A DNA stretch of 64,000 nucleotides from Deinococcus sp. HSC-46F16 (GTDB taxonomy: Bacteria; Deinococcota; Deinococci; Deinococcales; Deinococcaceae), in NCBI RefSeq assembly GCF_024171495.1, contig NZ_JALJZW010000001.1:434001-498000 (forward strand), read 5' to 3'. The notes under the pieces were generated by a model. That model was not told the origin of the DNA. It searched no databases and worked only from the letters and a program-made list of their open reading frames with translations. Below, piece after piece: positions 14,965 to 26,069 of this stretch (position 1 is its first letter; each line of letters begins with the position of its first letter). Made by a program: the position numbers and the translations under genes.

Positions 14965-14987
14965 CTTGTGCCTGCACAGGTCACAAG
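14965..14987. promoter_or_regulatory. Inverted repeat upstream of acyl-CoA dehydrogenase
   Basis: CTTGTGCCTG (14965-14974) and CAGG-T-CACAAG (14977-14987) form a 10-bp inverted repeat with a 2-nt centre and one bulged T. It lies about 60 bp before the start codon, where an operator of a fatty-acid regulator would be expected. Confidence 0.45.
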
Positions 14988-15048
14988 CGACAGGCCCGGC
15001 GCGTGTTACCTTGGACTGAGTTCAATTCCCCCTTTTCGAGGAGCCTCC

Positions 15049-16188
<1,140 letters not shown>

Positions 16189-16202
16189 GGGGCAGGAGTG
16201 AG

Positions 16203-16284
16203 GAGGCCCCCGGCGTACGTGTCGGGGGCCTCGACTTGGGCTGGGGGACCCCTCGCCCGCAAGGGGCGAGGGGTGAGGGGTTTT
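16203..16284 (+). terminator. Tandem hairpins after acyl-CoA dehydrogenase
   Basis: First hairpin GAGGCCCCCG (16203-16212) / CGGGGGCCTC (16223-16232), 10 bp, no T run. Second CCCCTCGCCC (16249-16258) / GGGCGAGGGG (16264-16273), followed by TGAGGGGTTTT. Confidence 0.7.
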
Positions 16285-16320
16285 CAGCGGCCCCGTTTCC
16301 TCGTCAAGTGCGGAACTCTC

Positions 16321-16454
16321 ATACGGATTCGGGTTGAACAGTTTGTGTAACTGTTCAACCCGAGCGGAGCGAGCAGGAACAAAACGGTTGCCGGGAAAGG
16401 AGTTATCCTCTCGGCGCTTTCCCGAGGAGATAACGGATTGGACGGAATCCGTAT
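16321..16454. repeat. Palindromic non-coding repeat element (SNR/MITE-like)
   Basis: 134-bp element bounded by the terminal inverted repeat ATACGGATTC (16321-16330) / GAATCCGTAT (16445-16454). Inside are two hairpins: a perfect 13-bp stem GGGTTGAACAGTT (16331-16343) / AACTGTTCAACCC (16349-16361) and GTTATCCTCTCGG (16402-16414) / CCGAGGAGATAAC (16422-16434) with one mismatch and one G-U. It has no coding capacity. Its right end touches the stop codon of the next gene. It resembles the small non-coding repeats known in Deinococcus genomes. A diverged relative may lie at 58189-58281. Confidence 0.7.
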
Positions 16455-17324
16455 CAGTACCCCTTGCTCGTCTCCACTCGCCCCTCCGGCTCCCGCCCCG
16501 CCGCCAGTTCCTCCAAAAAGGCCCGCGTGTACCCGGCCCCCCGCGCCGTCAGGTCGGCCGTCGTGCTGGCGATATGCGGCGTGATGAGGACATTCTCTCG
16601 CGCCCACAGCGGGTGCCCCGGTGGGAGCGGTTCGGGGTCGGTCACGTCCAGCACCGCGCCCCCGAGGTGGCCGGAGTCGAGGGCGGCCAGCAGCGCGTCG
16701 GTGTCCACCAGCGAGCCGCGTCCCTGGTTGCTCAGCCACGCGCCGGGCTTCAGGCGGGCCAGCGCGTCCGCGTTCACGATGCCGCGCGTCTGCGGCGTGT
16801 CGGGGAGCAGCAGGACCACCCAGTCGGCCCCCGCCAGCGCCGCGTCGCGCTCGGCGGGTGGGGTGGCCGAGCGCAGCCCAGTGACGTGGGCGCCGTGGGG
16901 GGTCAGCAAATCCTCCAGCATTCGCCCGATGTGCCCGTGGCCCCAGACCACCACGCTCGCCCCGTCCAGCGTGCTCAGGTCGCGGCGGGGCTGCCACTGT
17001 CCCTGGCGCTGCGCGTCCCGGAAGCGGTGCAGGCCCCGCGCGGCGGCGAGCATCCCTGCGAGGGTATGGACGGCGACCGCGCGGGCGTGCAGGGGGCTGG
17101 CGTTGTAGAGGGCGACGCCGGGCGGCAATTGGCCCTGCACGTGGTCAATCCCCGCTGTGAGCGTCAGCACCCAGCGCAGGCCCGGCCGGGCGAAGAGGTG
17201 GGAGCGTGTTTCGGCATTCGCGCCCCACAGCACCACGCCCTCGGCCTCGCCGTCCGGCACTTCTCCATTGCGGTAGGGGAGAGGGGTCACGCCCTCCACG
17301 GTCAGCGCCCGGAACTCGGGCAGG

Positions 17325-17344
<20 letters not shown>
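16454..17344 (-). CDS. D-2-hydroxyacid dehydrogenase family protein
   Basis: 296 residues from ATG 17344, with a GAGGAGAG site upstream. Rossmann NAD-binding motif GHGHIGRML, the catalytic Arg in NQGRGSLVDTDAL, Glu in DVTDPEPLPPGHPLW and His in ITPHIAS. The N-terminal catalytic domain is short, as in GhrA-like glyoxylate/hydroxypyruvate reductases. Its start overlaps the end of the GNAT gene by 20 nt, implying coupling. Its stop codon abuts the palindromic repeat. Confidence 0.88.
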
Positions 17345-17855
<511 letters not shown>

Positions 17856-17893
17856 CCGTCCCCAGCGCGGGGCGGGGGCGGCGGCGTCCCCGG

Positions 17894-18937
17894 TCAGCGC
17901 GGGCCTCCCTCCGGGACGGGCACGGCGGCGGCCTTCAGCGTCCCCAGCGCCCGCGTCACGTCGCGCGAGAGCCGGTCGAGGTGGAAGGCGTCGCCCTCCG
18001 CCCGCTCCACCACGCCGCCCGGCCCCACCACGATCAGGGCCAGCGTCCGCCCGCCCCCGTGCCGCACGCAGACACCGGGATGCCCCCGCAGCGCGGCCTG
18101 ATCCCCCGGCGCGAGGGTCGCCCACGCCGGGTCGTCTGGGGTCAGGCCGAGGTGGGCGGTGGGGAGGCCCCGCTCCGCGAGTTCGCCCTCCAGCCACGCC
18201 AGCGCGTCCGGTCGCCCGCCGATGATCCCCTGCTCCAGATGGGGCCGGGCCGAGTTGTACCGAATGGGCCGCCCGTCACGCCGCCGCAGGTCGCCGCCCA
18301 AGACCCGCAACAGCGCGTGCCCCCCCGCCACGTCCCACTCCGAGCGCGGGCTCATGGAAAAGGTCACGTCGGCCTCGCCGTTCGCAATCCGCGCCAGCTT
18401 CAGGGCGATGGAGCCGCTGGGGGCCATGCCGGGGAGGTCGCACGCGTGCAGTTCCCGCTGGAATTCGGTGTCCGACACGCTGACCACGTACCCCGCGCGG
18501 CCCGCGAACCCGGTCGGCTCGCCGTTCCTCGTGACCCCCAGGCCCACCGCCCCGGCGAACAGCTCGTCGGTGGCGGGAGCATAGACCACCCCCAGCACCG
18601 GCTCGCCCGCCACCGCCAGCCCGATGCTTACCGCATAGTCGGGGCTGCCCGAGGTGAATTCCTTGGTGCCGTCGATAGGATCGATGATCCAGACCCGCTC
18701 ATGGCCCAGCCGGGCAGCATCGTCGGCCGCTTCCTCGCTCAGCAGGCCGTCCTCCGGAAAGGCCGAGCGCAGGCCCGCCAGAATCAGATCGGACGCCTCA
18801 CGGTCGGCGGCGGTCACCGGATCGTCGGCCGAGGTCTTGTGTTCGACGGTCAGCCCGCGCGCGAGGTGCAGGCTGAGTAACCTGCCCGCCTCCCTTGCCA
18901 GCCGGGTGGCGACCGTCCGTTCGTGGTCCAGCGTCAT
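17894..18937 (-). CDS. cysQ: 3'(2'),5'-bisphosphate nucleotidase / inositol monophosphatase family (CysQ-like)
   Basis: 347 residues. The lithium-sensitive phosphatase core is clear: EEAADD, WIIDPIDGTKEFTSG and WDVAGGHALL metal-binding motifs. CysQ removes the 3' phosphate from PAP or PAPS during sulfate assimilation; inositol phosphatase activity is an alternative. E. coli CysQ is about 246 residues, and here about 90 extra residues follow the core (from roughly LEGELAERGLPTAHLGLTP), forming an additional domain I do not recognise. ATG 18937 overlaps the MFS stop (ATGA). Confidence 0.83.
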   Translation of the reverse strand: MTLDHERTVATRLAREAGRLLSLHLARGLTVEHKTSADDPVTAADREASDLILAGLRSAFPEDGLLSEEAADDAARLGHERVWIIDPIDGTKEFTSGSPDYAVSIGLAVAGEPVLGVVYAPATDELFAGAVGLGVTRNGEPTGFAGRAGYVVSVSDTEFQRELHACDLPGMAPSGSIALKLARIANGEADVTFSMSPRSEWDVAGGHALLRVLGGDLRRRDGRPIRYNSARPHLEQGIIGGRPDALAWLEGELAERGLPTAHLGLTPDDPAWATLAPGDQAALRGHPGVCVRHGGGRTLALIVVGPGGVVERAEGDAFHLDRLSRDVTRALGTLKAAAVPVPEGGPR

Positions 18938-20223
18938 GCCTCCGAGGATACGCGCGCGTCCGCGGGCGGCGTAACCGGCGCCTTGTCCAGGCGCAGCAGC
19001 GCGGGCGAGAAAAACCCCGCCAGACTCGCCAGCGCCGAGAGGACCCCCGCCAGCATGAACAGGCCCCGCACGCCGAGCCACTCGCCCAGCGGCCCCGCGA
19101 GCGCCAAGCCGACCGGACCGGCCAGTCCCATCACGGTGGAGAGCAGCGACAGCGCCCGCCCCTGAAGCTGGTTCGGAATCACCGTCTGGAGCACGGCCGT
19201 CATGGGGGCGTTGCCGAAGCTGAAGGTCACGCCGCTCACCACCCACCACACGACCGCCAGCCAGAAGGCGTCCCCCGGCGCGAGAGCGGTCAGCGCCACC
19301 GCCAGGCACGACAGCGCGAAGGCGACGAGGACCGTGACCACCCGGCGCCGCGGGGCGAACGCGACGACGGCCAGACCGCCCAGGATCATGCCGACCCCCG
19401 ACAGCCCCTCCATCAGGGCGACCTGTCCGGGCCCGCCGCCGAAATGGGTCTTCACGAGCAGCGGCGTGAGGGTGAAGGTCGGCATGACCGTCAGCACGAC
19501 GACCGCCAGCACCGCGTAGAGGTGGCGCAGGCCCGGGTGTCCCCACACCAGCCGCACACCCTCGCGGAACTCGGCCCAGACCCCCGCCCGCTGGTCCCGG
19601 GGCACCCGCACCTGGGGGATGCGGAAGAGCAGCAGCGGCAGGATGCCGAGGAGCGCGGTCGCCACGTCGATGCCCAGCGCCGCCCCCAGCGGCATCACGC
19701 TGATGGCGAGCGCCCCCAGCGGGGCGGCGGCCACCGTCATGATGCCCTGAAGGGACTGGTTGAGCCCCGCCGCCCGGGGGAGGAACTGGGCCGGGACCAG
19801 CATCGCCGTGCTGGCCGCCGCTGCGGGCGCCTGGAACGCCTGCATGGAGGAACGGATGAACATCATCGTGTAGACGTGCCACAGCTCCACCCGTTCGGTG
19901 GCGAACAGGAAGATCAGGACCAGCATGCACAGGGCACTCACCGTGTCCGCCCCGATCATCAGCAGGCGGCGGCTGTACCGGTCGGCAAAGGTGCCCCCCA
20001 GCGGCCCGAGCAGGGCCTGCGGGAGCAGTGCGGCCATGCCCGCCGTCGCCAGCGCCCCCGCGCTCCCCGTCGTGTCGGTGATCCACCACAGCAGCACGAA
20101 CTGGGTCATGGCCGAGCCCGTCAGGCTGAGCGCCTGCCCCATGAAGATCGCCCAGAAGCGCCGCTGCCAGCCCGGGCCGGGGTCGAGGTGTCCGGCCGGG
20201 GCGGGAGGGGGGTCCGCCGTCAT
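18934..20223 (-). CDS. MFS transporter
   Basis: 429 residues from ATG 20223, which overlaps the TetR stop (ATGA). About 12 hydrophobic segments are visible, with MFS loop features such as GPLGGTFADRYSRRLLM between helices 2 and 3. The pattern matches drug-efflux/enterobactin-exporter type MFS proteins (MFS_3). As it is co-transcribed with a TetR repressor, an exporter of a toxic small molecule that is also the inducer is the simplest reading. Substrate unknown. Confidence 0.9.
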   Translation of the reverse strand: MTADPPPAPAGHLDPGPGWQRRFWAIFMGQALSLTGSAMTQFVLLWWITDTTGSAGALATAGMAALLPQALLGPLGGTFADRYSRRLLMIGADTVSALCMLVLIFLFATERVELWHVYTMMFIRSSMQAFQAPAAAASTAMLVPAQFLPRAAGLNQSLQGIMTVAAAPLGALAISVMPLGAALGIDVATALLGILPLLLFRIPQVRVPRDQRAGVWAEFREGVRLVWGHPGLRHLYAVLAVVVLTVMPTFTLTPLLVKTHFGGGPGQVALMEGLSGVGMILGGLAVVAFAPRRRVVTVLVAFALSCLAVALTALAPGDAFWLAVVWWVVSGVTFSFGNAPMTAVLQTVIPNQLQGRALSLLSTVMGLAGPVGLALAGPLGEWLGVRGLFMLAGVLSALASLAGFFSPALLRLDKAPVTPPADARVSSEA

Positions 20224-20774
20224 GCCCGCGTCCAGGCCAGGAGTTCTTCCCGCAGGGCCTCCCGGGCCTCCGGGGACAGGTCCGGGAGGCCCGTCAGCGG
20301 CCCCAGGCTCAGCGCGTCGCACGCGAGGCGAACGGCGTGGGCGCGGCCCCTGGGCAGCCCGTCGTCCTCGGCTCCGCTCAGCACGAACGCCTGGGCCTCC
20401 TGCAAGCGGGCGATCAGCTCGGGATGCCCGGCCAGCGGCGCGAGGGCGGCGATCAGGGCTTCCTCCCCGGCCCCGGGCGTGAAGCTCACCTCGAGATAGG
20501 CCCGCAGCCAGGCACCGGGTCTCTGTCCATGCGCCGCCACCTCATGCGCCCGCGCCGCTTCCACGCTGGCCCGGAACCGCTCAACCAGCTCCAGCGCCAG
20601 GGCCCAGAGCAGGGCCTCCCGGCTGGGGTAGTGGTGCAGCAGCCCGCCCTTGCTCACCCCGGCCTCACGGGCGACCGCCTCAAGAGATAGGCCCGCCCCC
20701 TGCGTCTGAAGCACCCGTTTTGCCGCCTCCAGCAGGGCCGCGCGGGTCAGTTCAGGATTCCGGGTGCGGGTCAC
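20220..20774 (-). CDS. TetR family transcriptional regulator (upstream of MFS)
   Basis: 184 residues from GTG 20774. N-terminal HTH: LTRAALLEAAKRVLQTQGAGLSLEAVAREAGVSKGGLLHHYPSREALLWAL, followed by a helical ligand domain of the TetR_C_6/YcdC-like type. It probably represses its own operon (tetR-MFS-cysQ-GNAT-dehydrogenase) through the palindrome just upstream. Translation appears leaderless: TATGCT, 6 nt, GTG. Confidence 0.9.
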   Translation of the reverse strand: MTRTRNPELTRAALLEAAKRVLQTQGAGLSLEAVAREAGVSKGGLLHHYPSREALLWALALELVERFRASVEAARAHEVAAHGQRPGAWLRAYLEVSFTPGAGEEALIAALAPLAGHPELIARLQEAQAFVLSGAEDDGLPRGRAHAVRLACDALSLGPLTGLPDLSPEAREALREELLAWTRA

Positions 20775-20799
20775 GCCCTGAGCATACCGTCTGGACGGT
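20775..20799 (-). promoter_or_regulatory. Leaderless tetR promoter with overlapping operator
   Basis: -10 box TATGCT (20786-20781, minus) is 6 nt from GTG 20774. Touching it is the perfect inverted repeat ACCGTC-TG-GACGGT (20786-20799), which has the form of a TetR-family operator and would give autorepression. Confidence 0.6.
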
Positions 20800-20843
20800 C
20801 GGAAAGGGTGAGGTGATGATCTCGCCCTGCCCAGCCGCCCGGA

Positions 20844-20880
20844 TTGACCTGCCGAGTGTGCCCCCGCTACACTCGCGGGC
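20844..20880 (+). promoter_or_regulatory. Promoter of the aspS leader transcript
   Basis: TTGACC (20844-20849), 18-nt spacer, TACACT (20868-20873), then 7 nt to ATG 20881. The spacing predicts that transcription begins at or beside this ATG, not at the aspS start 133 nt downstream. Confidence 0.65.
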
Positions 20881-20925
20881 ATGACGGCGGCGCAAGCAAA
20901 CCCCGTGAATAACGATCCCCGGTAG
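20881..20925 (+). CDS. Putative aspS leader peptide (14 residues, Asn/Asp-rich)
   Basis: A leaderless ORF directly behind the promoter encodes MTAAQANPVNNDPR and ends at TAG 20923. Four of its 14 residues are Asn or Asp (codons AAC, AAT, AAC, GAT), the amino acids whose tRNA charging depends on the enzyme encoded downstream. The Asp-Pro codons and the stop region form a small hairpin (TCCCC 20916-20920 / GGGGA 20925-20929), and the AGGGG part could instead pair with CCCCT (20959-20963) inside the next stem. This is the arrangement expected of a ribosome-mediated attenuator. Inference only; no homologous leader is known to me. Confidence 0.45.
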   Translation: MTAAQANPVNNDPR

Positions 20926-20950
20926 GGGACGTCTCGCCGCATACCGCCGC

Positions 20951-20982
20951 GCCCCCGACCCCTCAGCGTAGGAGTCGGGGGC
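20951..20982 (+). terminator. Putative attenuator hairpin before aspS
   Basis: GCCCCCGACCCCT (20951-20963) pairs with AGGAGTCGGGGGC (20970-20982): 12 base pairs with one C-A mismatch and a 6-nt loop. The following CTTGCCCTTT is a poor T tract, so terminator strength is uncertain. Confidence 0.5.
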
Positions 20983-21013
20983 TTGCCCTTTCCCAGACCC
21001 AGGAGACCCCACC

Positions 21014-22300
<1,287 letters not shown>

Positions 22301-22311
22301 GAGCTGTGCGA

Positions 22312-22361
22312 GTCGAGAAGTCGAGGCGTCGAGAAAAACCGTGCCCCCTCGACTTCTCGAC
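22312..22361 (+). terminator. 15-bp inverted repeat after aspS
   Basis: GTCGAGAAGTCGAGG (22312-22326) pairs perfectly with CCTCGACTTCTCGAC (22347-22361) across a 20-nt loop. There is no T run; it may end the aspS message or be a repeat. GCCCCCTCGACTTC recurs as a direct repeat at about 22344 and 22368. Confidence 0.5.
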
Positions 22362-22392
22362 CCCTTGCCCCCTCGACTTCCACCCTCCGGCG

Positions 22393-22404
22393 TATCCTCC
22401 CCCC
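22393..22404 (+). promoter_or_regulatory. Leaderless -10 box of the PatB-like gene
   Basis: TATCCT (22393-22398) and 6 C residues to ATG 22405; no ribosome-binding site. Confidence 0.6.
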
Positions 22405-23655
22405 ATGACCCAACCCGACCTGCCCGAGCTGGAGGTGCCTGAACTGGCCTCCGAGCCTGCCACCGCCTCCCCCTACGGCTCCCTCGACCCCGCCACGCTG
22501 CGCCACCCCGACAGCATGAAGTGGACCTTCTACCCGGAGGACGTGCTGCCCCTGTGGGTGGCCGACATGGACTTCCCGGTCGCGCCCGCCATCGTCGAGG
22601 CGTTGCAGGAGCGGCTGACGCGCGGGCTGGGCTACGGGCAGATGCTGGGGGACGCCCGCCTGATTGCCGCCCTACAGGACAAGCTCGCGGGCTACGGCCT
22701 GACCGACCTGCCGCGCGAGGGTTTTTCCTTCATTCCGGGCGTGGTACCGGGCATCTACGCGGCGGTCGCGGCCCTGAGTACCCCCGGCGAGCCGGTCCTG
22801 ACCATGACGCCGATCTACTACCCCTTCCACCAGGCGATCACGACCCAGGGCCGCCGGGTGGCCGCCGCGCCCCTGCGTGAGCCGCAGGAATCAGGCGGAC
22901 GCTGGCAGATCGATTGGGACGCGCTGGAAGCCGCCGCCCCCGGCTGCCGCCTGCTGCTGCTGTGCCACCCCCACAACCCCAGCGGGCGCGTCTGGGACAA
23001 AGAAGAACTGGAGCGGCTGCGCGATTTCGTGCTTCGCCACGACCTCCAGGTCATGTCCGACGAACTGCACGCCGACCTGCGGCTCTCGGACGTGCCCTTC
23101 GAGTCCTTTGCCGCCGACCCCCGCGTGCGCTCCCGCACGGTGACGCTGACCGGCCCCGCCAAGGCCTACAACACGGCGGGTCTGGGCATCGGCGTGATGG
23201 TGGGGCACGACCCCGAACTCGTCAAGCGGGTGCGCGGAGCGGCAGGCGGGCTGATGGGCCACCCCTCCACCCTGAGCGTGACCGCGTGGCGGGCGGCCCT
23301 GGAGGGGGCGGGGCCGTGGCTGCGCGAGACGGTCGCCTACCTGCGCGGCAACCGCGACGTGATGGCGGCCTTCGTGGAGGCGCGGCTGCCCTGGGCACGC
23401 TTCTCGCCGCCCGAGGCCACCTATCTGGGCTGGCTGGACCTGCGGGGTCACTCCCGCGCCGCTGAGATGCAGCAATTCCTCCTTGACGAGGCGCGGGTCG
23501 CGGTGCAGGGCGGTCCCCTCTTCGCACCGGGCGAGGAAGGTACGCGCTACCAGGGCTGCGTGCGCGTCAACTTCGCCACCAGCCGCCCGATCCTGATCGA
23601 GGCGCTGGAGCGGATGACGGCGGCGCTGGAGCGTGAGGCCCCGGCCCCCGTCTAA
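22405..23655 (+). CDS. MalY/PatB family cystathionine beta-lyase
   Basis: 416 residues. PLP-dependent fold type I aminotransferase of the MalY/PatB group: [49 protein letters not shown] and the Schiff-base Lys253 in [11 protein letters not shown]. Members cleave cystathionine or cysteine S-conjugates to thiols, pyruvate and ammonia, so a role in methionine synthesis or sulfur recycling is likely. The N terminus has about 30 extra acidic residues before the conserved core. Its stop overlaps the convergent hisG stop by 4 bp. Confidence 0.9.
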   Translation: MTQPDLPELEVPELASEPATASPYGSLDPATLRHPDSMKWTFYPEDVLPLWVADMDFPVAPAIVEALQERLTRGLGYGQMLGDARLIAALQDKLAGYGLTDLPREGFSFIPGVVPGIYAAVAALSTPGEPVLTMTPIYYPFHQAITTQGRRVAAAPLREPQESGGRWQIDWDALEAAAPGCRLLLLCHPHNPSGRVWDKEELERLRDFVLRHDLQVMSDELHADLRLSDVPFESFAADPRVRSRTVTLTGPAKAYNTAGLGIGVMVGHDPELVKRVRGAAGGLMGHPSTLSVTAWRAALEGAGPWLRETVAYLRGNRDVMAAFVEARLPWARFSPPEATYLGWLDLRGHSRAAEMQQFLLDEARVAVQGGPLFAPGEEGTRYQGCVRVNFATSRPILIEALERMTAALEREAPAPV

Positions 23656-24290
23656 CCCCCCGCCACCAGTTCCCGCAACCGTTCGATCAAGGGGCGCAGC
23701 CGCTCGCGCCGCAGCTTGAGAGCGGTGCGGTTGACCACCAGCCGGGCGGAGGAGTGGAACAGCACGTCCCGTTCCTCCAGCCCGTTGGCCCGCAGGGTGC
23801 TCCCGGTCTGCACGAGGTCCACCACCGCGTCCGCGAGGCCGGTCAGCGCCGCGAGTTCGATGTTGCCCGAGAGCTTGACGATCTCGGCGGGGATGCCCTG
23901 CGCGGCGAGGTAGGCGCGGGCCGAGCGGGGGTACTTGGTGGCGACCCGCGTCATTGGCCCCCGTGCCCCCACCTCGCGGATCAGCGAGAGGCGGCAGGCC
24001 GCGAACCGCAGGTCCACCGGCTCGAACACTGCCCGCCCCGACTCCACCAGCACGTCCTTCCCGACGATGCCGAAGTCGGCCACGCCGAGATCCACGTAGA
24101 CGGGCACGTCCTGATTGCGCAGCTCCAGCACCGTCAGCCCTGGAAACTCGTGCCGCAGCGCCCGCGAGGGGCCAGGGAATTCCAGTGGCAGCCCGGCCTG
24201 GGTGAGCAGGGCGGCGGCTTCGGTCAGGATGCGGCCCTTCGGCAGCGCGAGGGTGAGGTGTTCGGGGCCGCGTACGGGAGCCGGGCTCAT
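23652..24290 (-). CDS. hisG: ATP phosphoribosyltransferase catalytic subunit, short form
   Basis: 212 residues; [16 protein letters not shown] at the N terminus, then [26 protein letters not shown] and [18 protein letters not shown] (the PRPP-binding region). The protein lacks the C-terminal regulatory domain of the long form, so it needs HisZ, encoded immediately upstream with an ATGA overlap. Together they catalyse the first step of histidine synthesis and confer feedback inhibition by histidine. Start ATG 24290 follows the HisZ end. Confidence 0.95.
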   Translation of the reverse strand: MSPAPVRGPEHLTLALPKGRILTEAAALLTQAGLPLEFPGPSRALRHEFPGLTVLELRNQDVPVYVDLGVADFGIVGKDVLVESGRAVFEPVDLRFAACRLSLIREVGARGPMTRVATKYPRSARAYLAAQGIPAEIVKLSGNIELAALTGLADAVVDLVQTGSTLRANGLEERDVLFHSSARLVVNRTALKLRRERLRPLIERLRELVAGG

Positions 24291-25414
24291 GCGGGCACCT
24301 CGGTCAGGGTCTGCCCCTGCGCCCAGCGGCGAATGCCCCGCGCCCCGCAGTAGGCGAGCAGTTCGGCCCGGTCGTCGGTCCAGGCGAGTTCGGCGGTCAG
24401 CCCGGCGGCGCGGGCGTATTCAGCCCCGGCCGCGTCCAGCGCCAGCACCACCTCCGGCTCGGGGGGCAGGCCCCGCGCGGCCACCTCGGTCAGCCGCTCC
24501 AGCCCGATGGCGAAGCCCGCCCCCGGCAACCCGCCGAGGTCGTAGCGCCCGCCCCCCAGCAGCGGCTGGTTCAGCCCCGGCGCGTAGGCCCGGAAGGTCA
24601 GCCCGGTGTAGTACCCGTAGCGGCGGCTGGCCCCGAGGTCGAACAGCAAGGCCCCCTCCGCCCGCCCCGCGACCGCCTCCAGGTGCGCCACCGCCGCCCG
24701 CGCCCGCTCGCCCCGCGCGAGTTCGCCCGCCTGTGCCAGCACCTCCGGGCCGCCGTAGAGGTCGGTCAGGGTGTGCAGGGTGCGGGTGACCCCGGCCTCC
24801 AGCCCATGCCGCGCGGCGAGCAGGTCCACGTCCGCGCCGCTCTTGCGGTCGATGGCCCCGTGCAGCGCCTCCCGAGCGGCGGGGGAAAGGCCCGCGTCCT
24901 CCAGCACCGCGTCCACGAAGCCGGGGTACCCCACCTCCATCACGGGCGCCACGCCCACCACCTCCAGCGCCCGGCGTCCCAGCGCGAGCAGTTCCGCGTC
25001 GGCCTGCGGGGTAGACACGCCGATCAGCTCCACGCCGACCTGGGCGAACTCACGCAGGCGCCCCAGCTCGCTCGTCAGCGCCCGCAGCCACAGCCGCCCG
25101 CCGTACTGGAGCCGCAGCGGAAACGGCCCCCCGGCAAAGCGCGAGCGCACCAGCCGCCCCACCGCCGTGGTGAACTCGCCGCGCAGGGCCAGCACCTCGC
25201 CGCCCACGTCAATCAGCTTGAAGGCGCGGGCGTCCTGCGGGTGGCCGGGGTCGGCGAATTCCAGGGCGGGCACGTCCACGCCCCGGTAGCCCCACGCCGC
25301 GAACTCGGCCGCCAGCCGCGTCCGCAGATGCTCGCGCTGTTGCCACTCGGGGGGCAGCACGTCGCGGGTGCCCTCGGGGACGGCGGGACCGGGGAGGCGG
25401 GCGGAGAAAGTCAC
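24287..25414 (-). CDS. hisZ: ATP phosphoribosyltransferase regulatory subunit HisZ
   Basis: 375 residues from GTG 25414. A HisRS-like catalytic core without the anticodon domain: [13 protein letters not shown], the class II motif 2 region ([12 protein letters not shown]) and [17 protein letters not shown], which replaces the HisRS LDYYTG motif. HisZ senses histidine and activates the short HisG. It is the first gene of the hisZG pair and appears leaderless (TTTAAT, 7 nt, GTG). Some sequences of this type are labelled HisS; the short downstream HisG makes HisZ the better call. Confidence 0.92.
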   Translation of the reverse strand: MTFSARLPGPAVPEGTRDVLPPEWQQREHLRTRLAAEFAAWGYRGVDVPALEFADPGHPQDARAFKLIDVGGEVLALRGEFTTAVGRLVRSRFAGGPFPLRLQYGGRLWLRALTSELGRLREFAQVGVELIGVSTPQADAELLALGRRALEVVGVAPVMEVGYPGFVDAVLEDAGLSPAAREALHGAIDRKSGADVDLLAARHGLEAGVTRTLHTLTDLYGGPEVLAQAGELARGERARAAVAHLEAVAGRAEGALLFDLGASRRYGYYTGLTFRAYAPGLNQPLLGGGRYDLGGLPGAGFAIGLERLTEVAARGLPPEPEVVLALDAAGAEYARAAGLTAELAWTDDRAELLAYCGARGIRRWAQGQTLTEVPA

Positions 25415-25427
25415 GGGCGGTATTAAA
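25415..25427 (-). promoter_or_regulatory. Leaderless -10 box of hisZ
   Basis: TTTAAT (25427-25422, minus strand), then 7 nt to GTG 25414. Confidence 0.5.
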
Positions 25428-25461
25428 GCACCCCGCTTCGGGAAAGGAGCGGCGGCCCCGC

Positions 25462-25474
25462 TATACTTGCCTCC
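25462..25474 (+). promoter_or_regulatory. Leaderless -10 box of the Ig-like lipoprotein gene
   Basis: TATACT (25462-25467) and 7 nt to ATG 25475. Divergent from the hisZ promoter, about 35 bp away. Confidence 0.65.
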
Positions 25475-26056
25475 ATGCGCCGCGCTGCCGCTGCCCCCCT
25501 TGCCCTGCTGCTGCTCGCGCCCCTGCTGGGGGGCTGCGCCCGCAAAGCCGATTCCTTCAAGCCGCGCATCGTGGTCACCAGCCCGGACGGCGGCGGGGTG
25601 GGACAGGCGCGGGCCTTTACCATCCGGGGCTACGCCCTCGACGACCGGGGGGTCGAGCGCATCACGGTGGACGGCAAAGCGATTCCCACCGAGAAGGGCA
25701 GCCGCAAGATCGCCAACTTCGCCTACCAGACGCGGGTGCAGGGCAACAAAGCGACCTACCTGATCGGTGCCCTCGACGCGGCGGGCAACAAGAGCGTGCT
25801 GGAGGTGCCCATCACGGTGGACGGCAAGCCCCCGGTCCTCAAGGTGACCCGCTTCGAGCGCAGCGGCACCCTGATCCGGGTGACGGGCGTGGCGACCGAC
25901 GACAACCGGGTCACCGAGGTTCTCGTGGACGGCAAGCGCCTGAACATCACCTCCGGCACGCGGGTGGACTTCTATGCCGAGACCACCGGGGTCTACGCCG
26001 ACGTGGAGGCTGTGGACAGCGCCGGGAACCGCACCCGCCTCCGCGCCCAGCAGTAA
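25475..26056 (+). CDS. Ig-like domain lipoprotein
   Basis: 193 residues. A lipoprotein signal with lipobox LGGC is followed by two bacterial Ig-like repeats: each has a VTG/IRGYAxDDxxVxxxxVDGK strand pattern (RGYALDDRGVERITVDGKAIP, about 50-70; TGVATDDNRVTEVLVDGKRLN, about 135-155) and ends with AVDSAGN or ALDAAGN. Such domains bind partners or sugars at the cell surface; no catalytic motif is visible. Its stop is 14 nt before the EndoIII-like gene, so the two may be co-transcribed although unrelated in function. Confidence 0.85.
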   Translation: MRRAAAAPLALLLLAPLLGGCARKADSFKPRIVVTSPDGGGVGQARAFTIRGYALDDRGVERITVDGKAIPTEKGSRKIANFAYQTRVQGNKATYLIGALDAAGNKSVLEVPITVDGKPPVLKVTRFERSGTLIRVTGVATDDNRVTEVLVDGKRLNITSGTRVDFYAETTGVYADVEAVDSAGNRTRLRAQQ

Positions 26057-26069
26057 GCCCCGCCCCTCC

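Noticed and set aside
20881..21013. T-box riboswitch before aspS
   Set aside because: No T-box consensus sequence or specifier-stem layout; the short ORF plus hairpin fits attenuation better.
22344..22382. CRISPR-like repeat
   Set aside because: Only two copies of a 14-nt word with no regular spacers; part of an inverted repeat.
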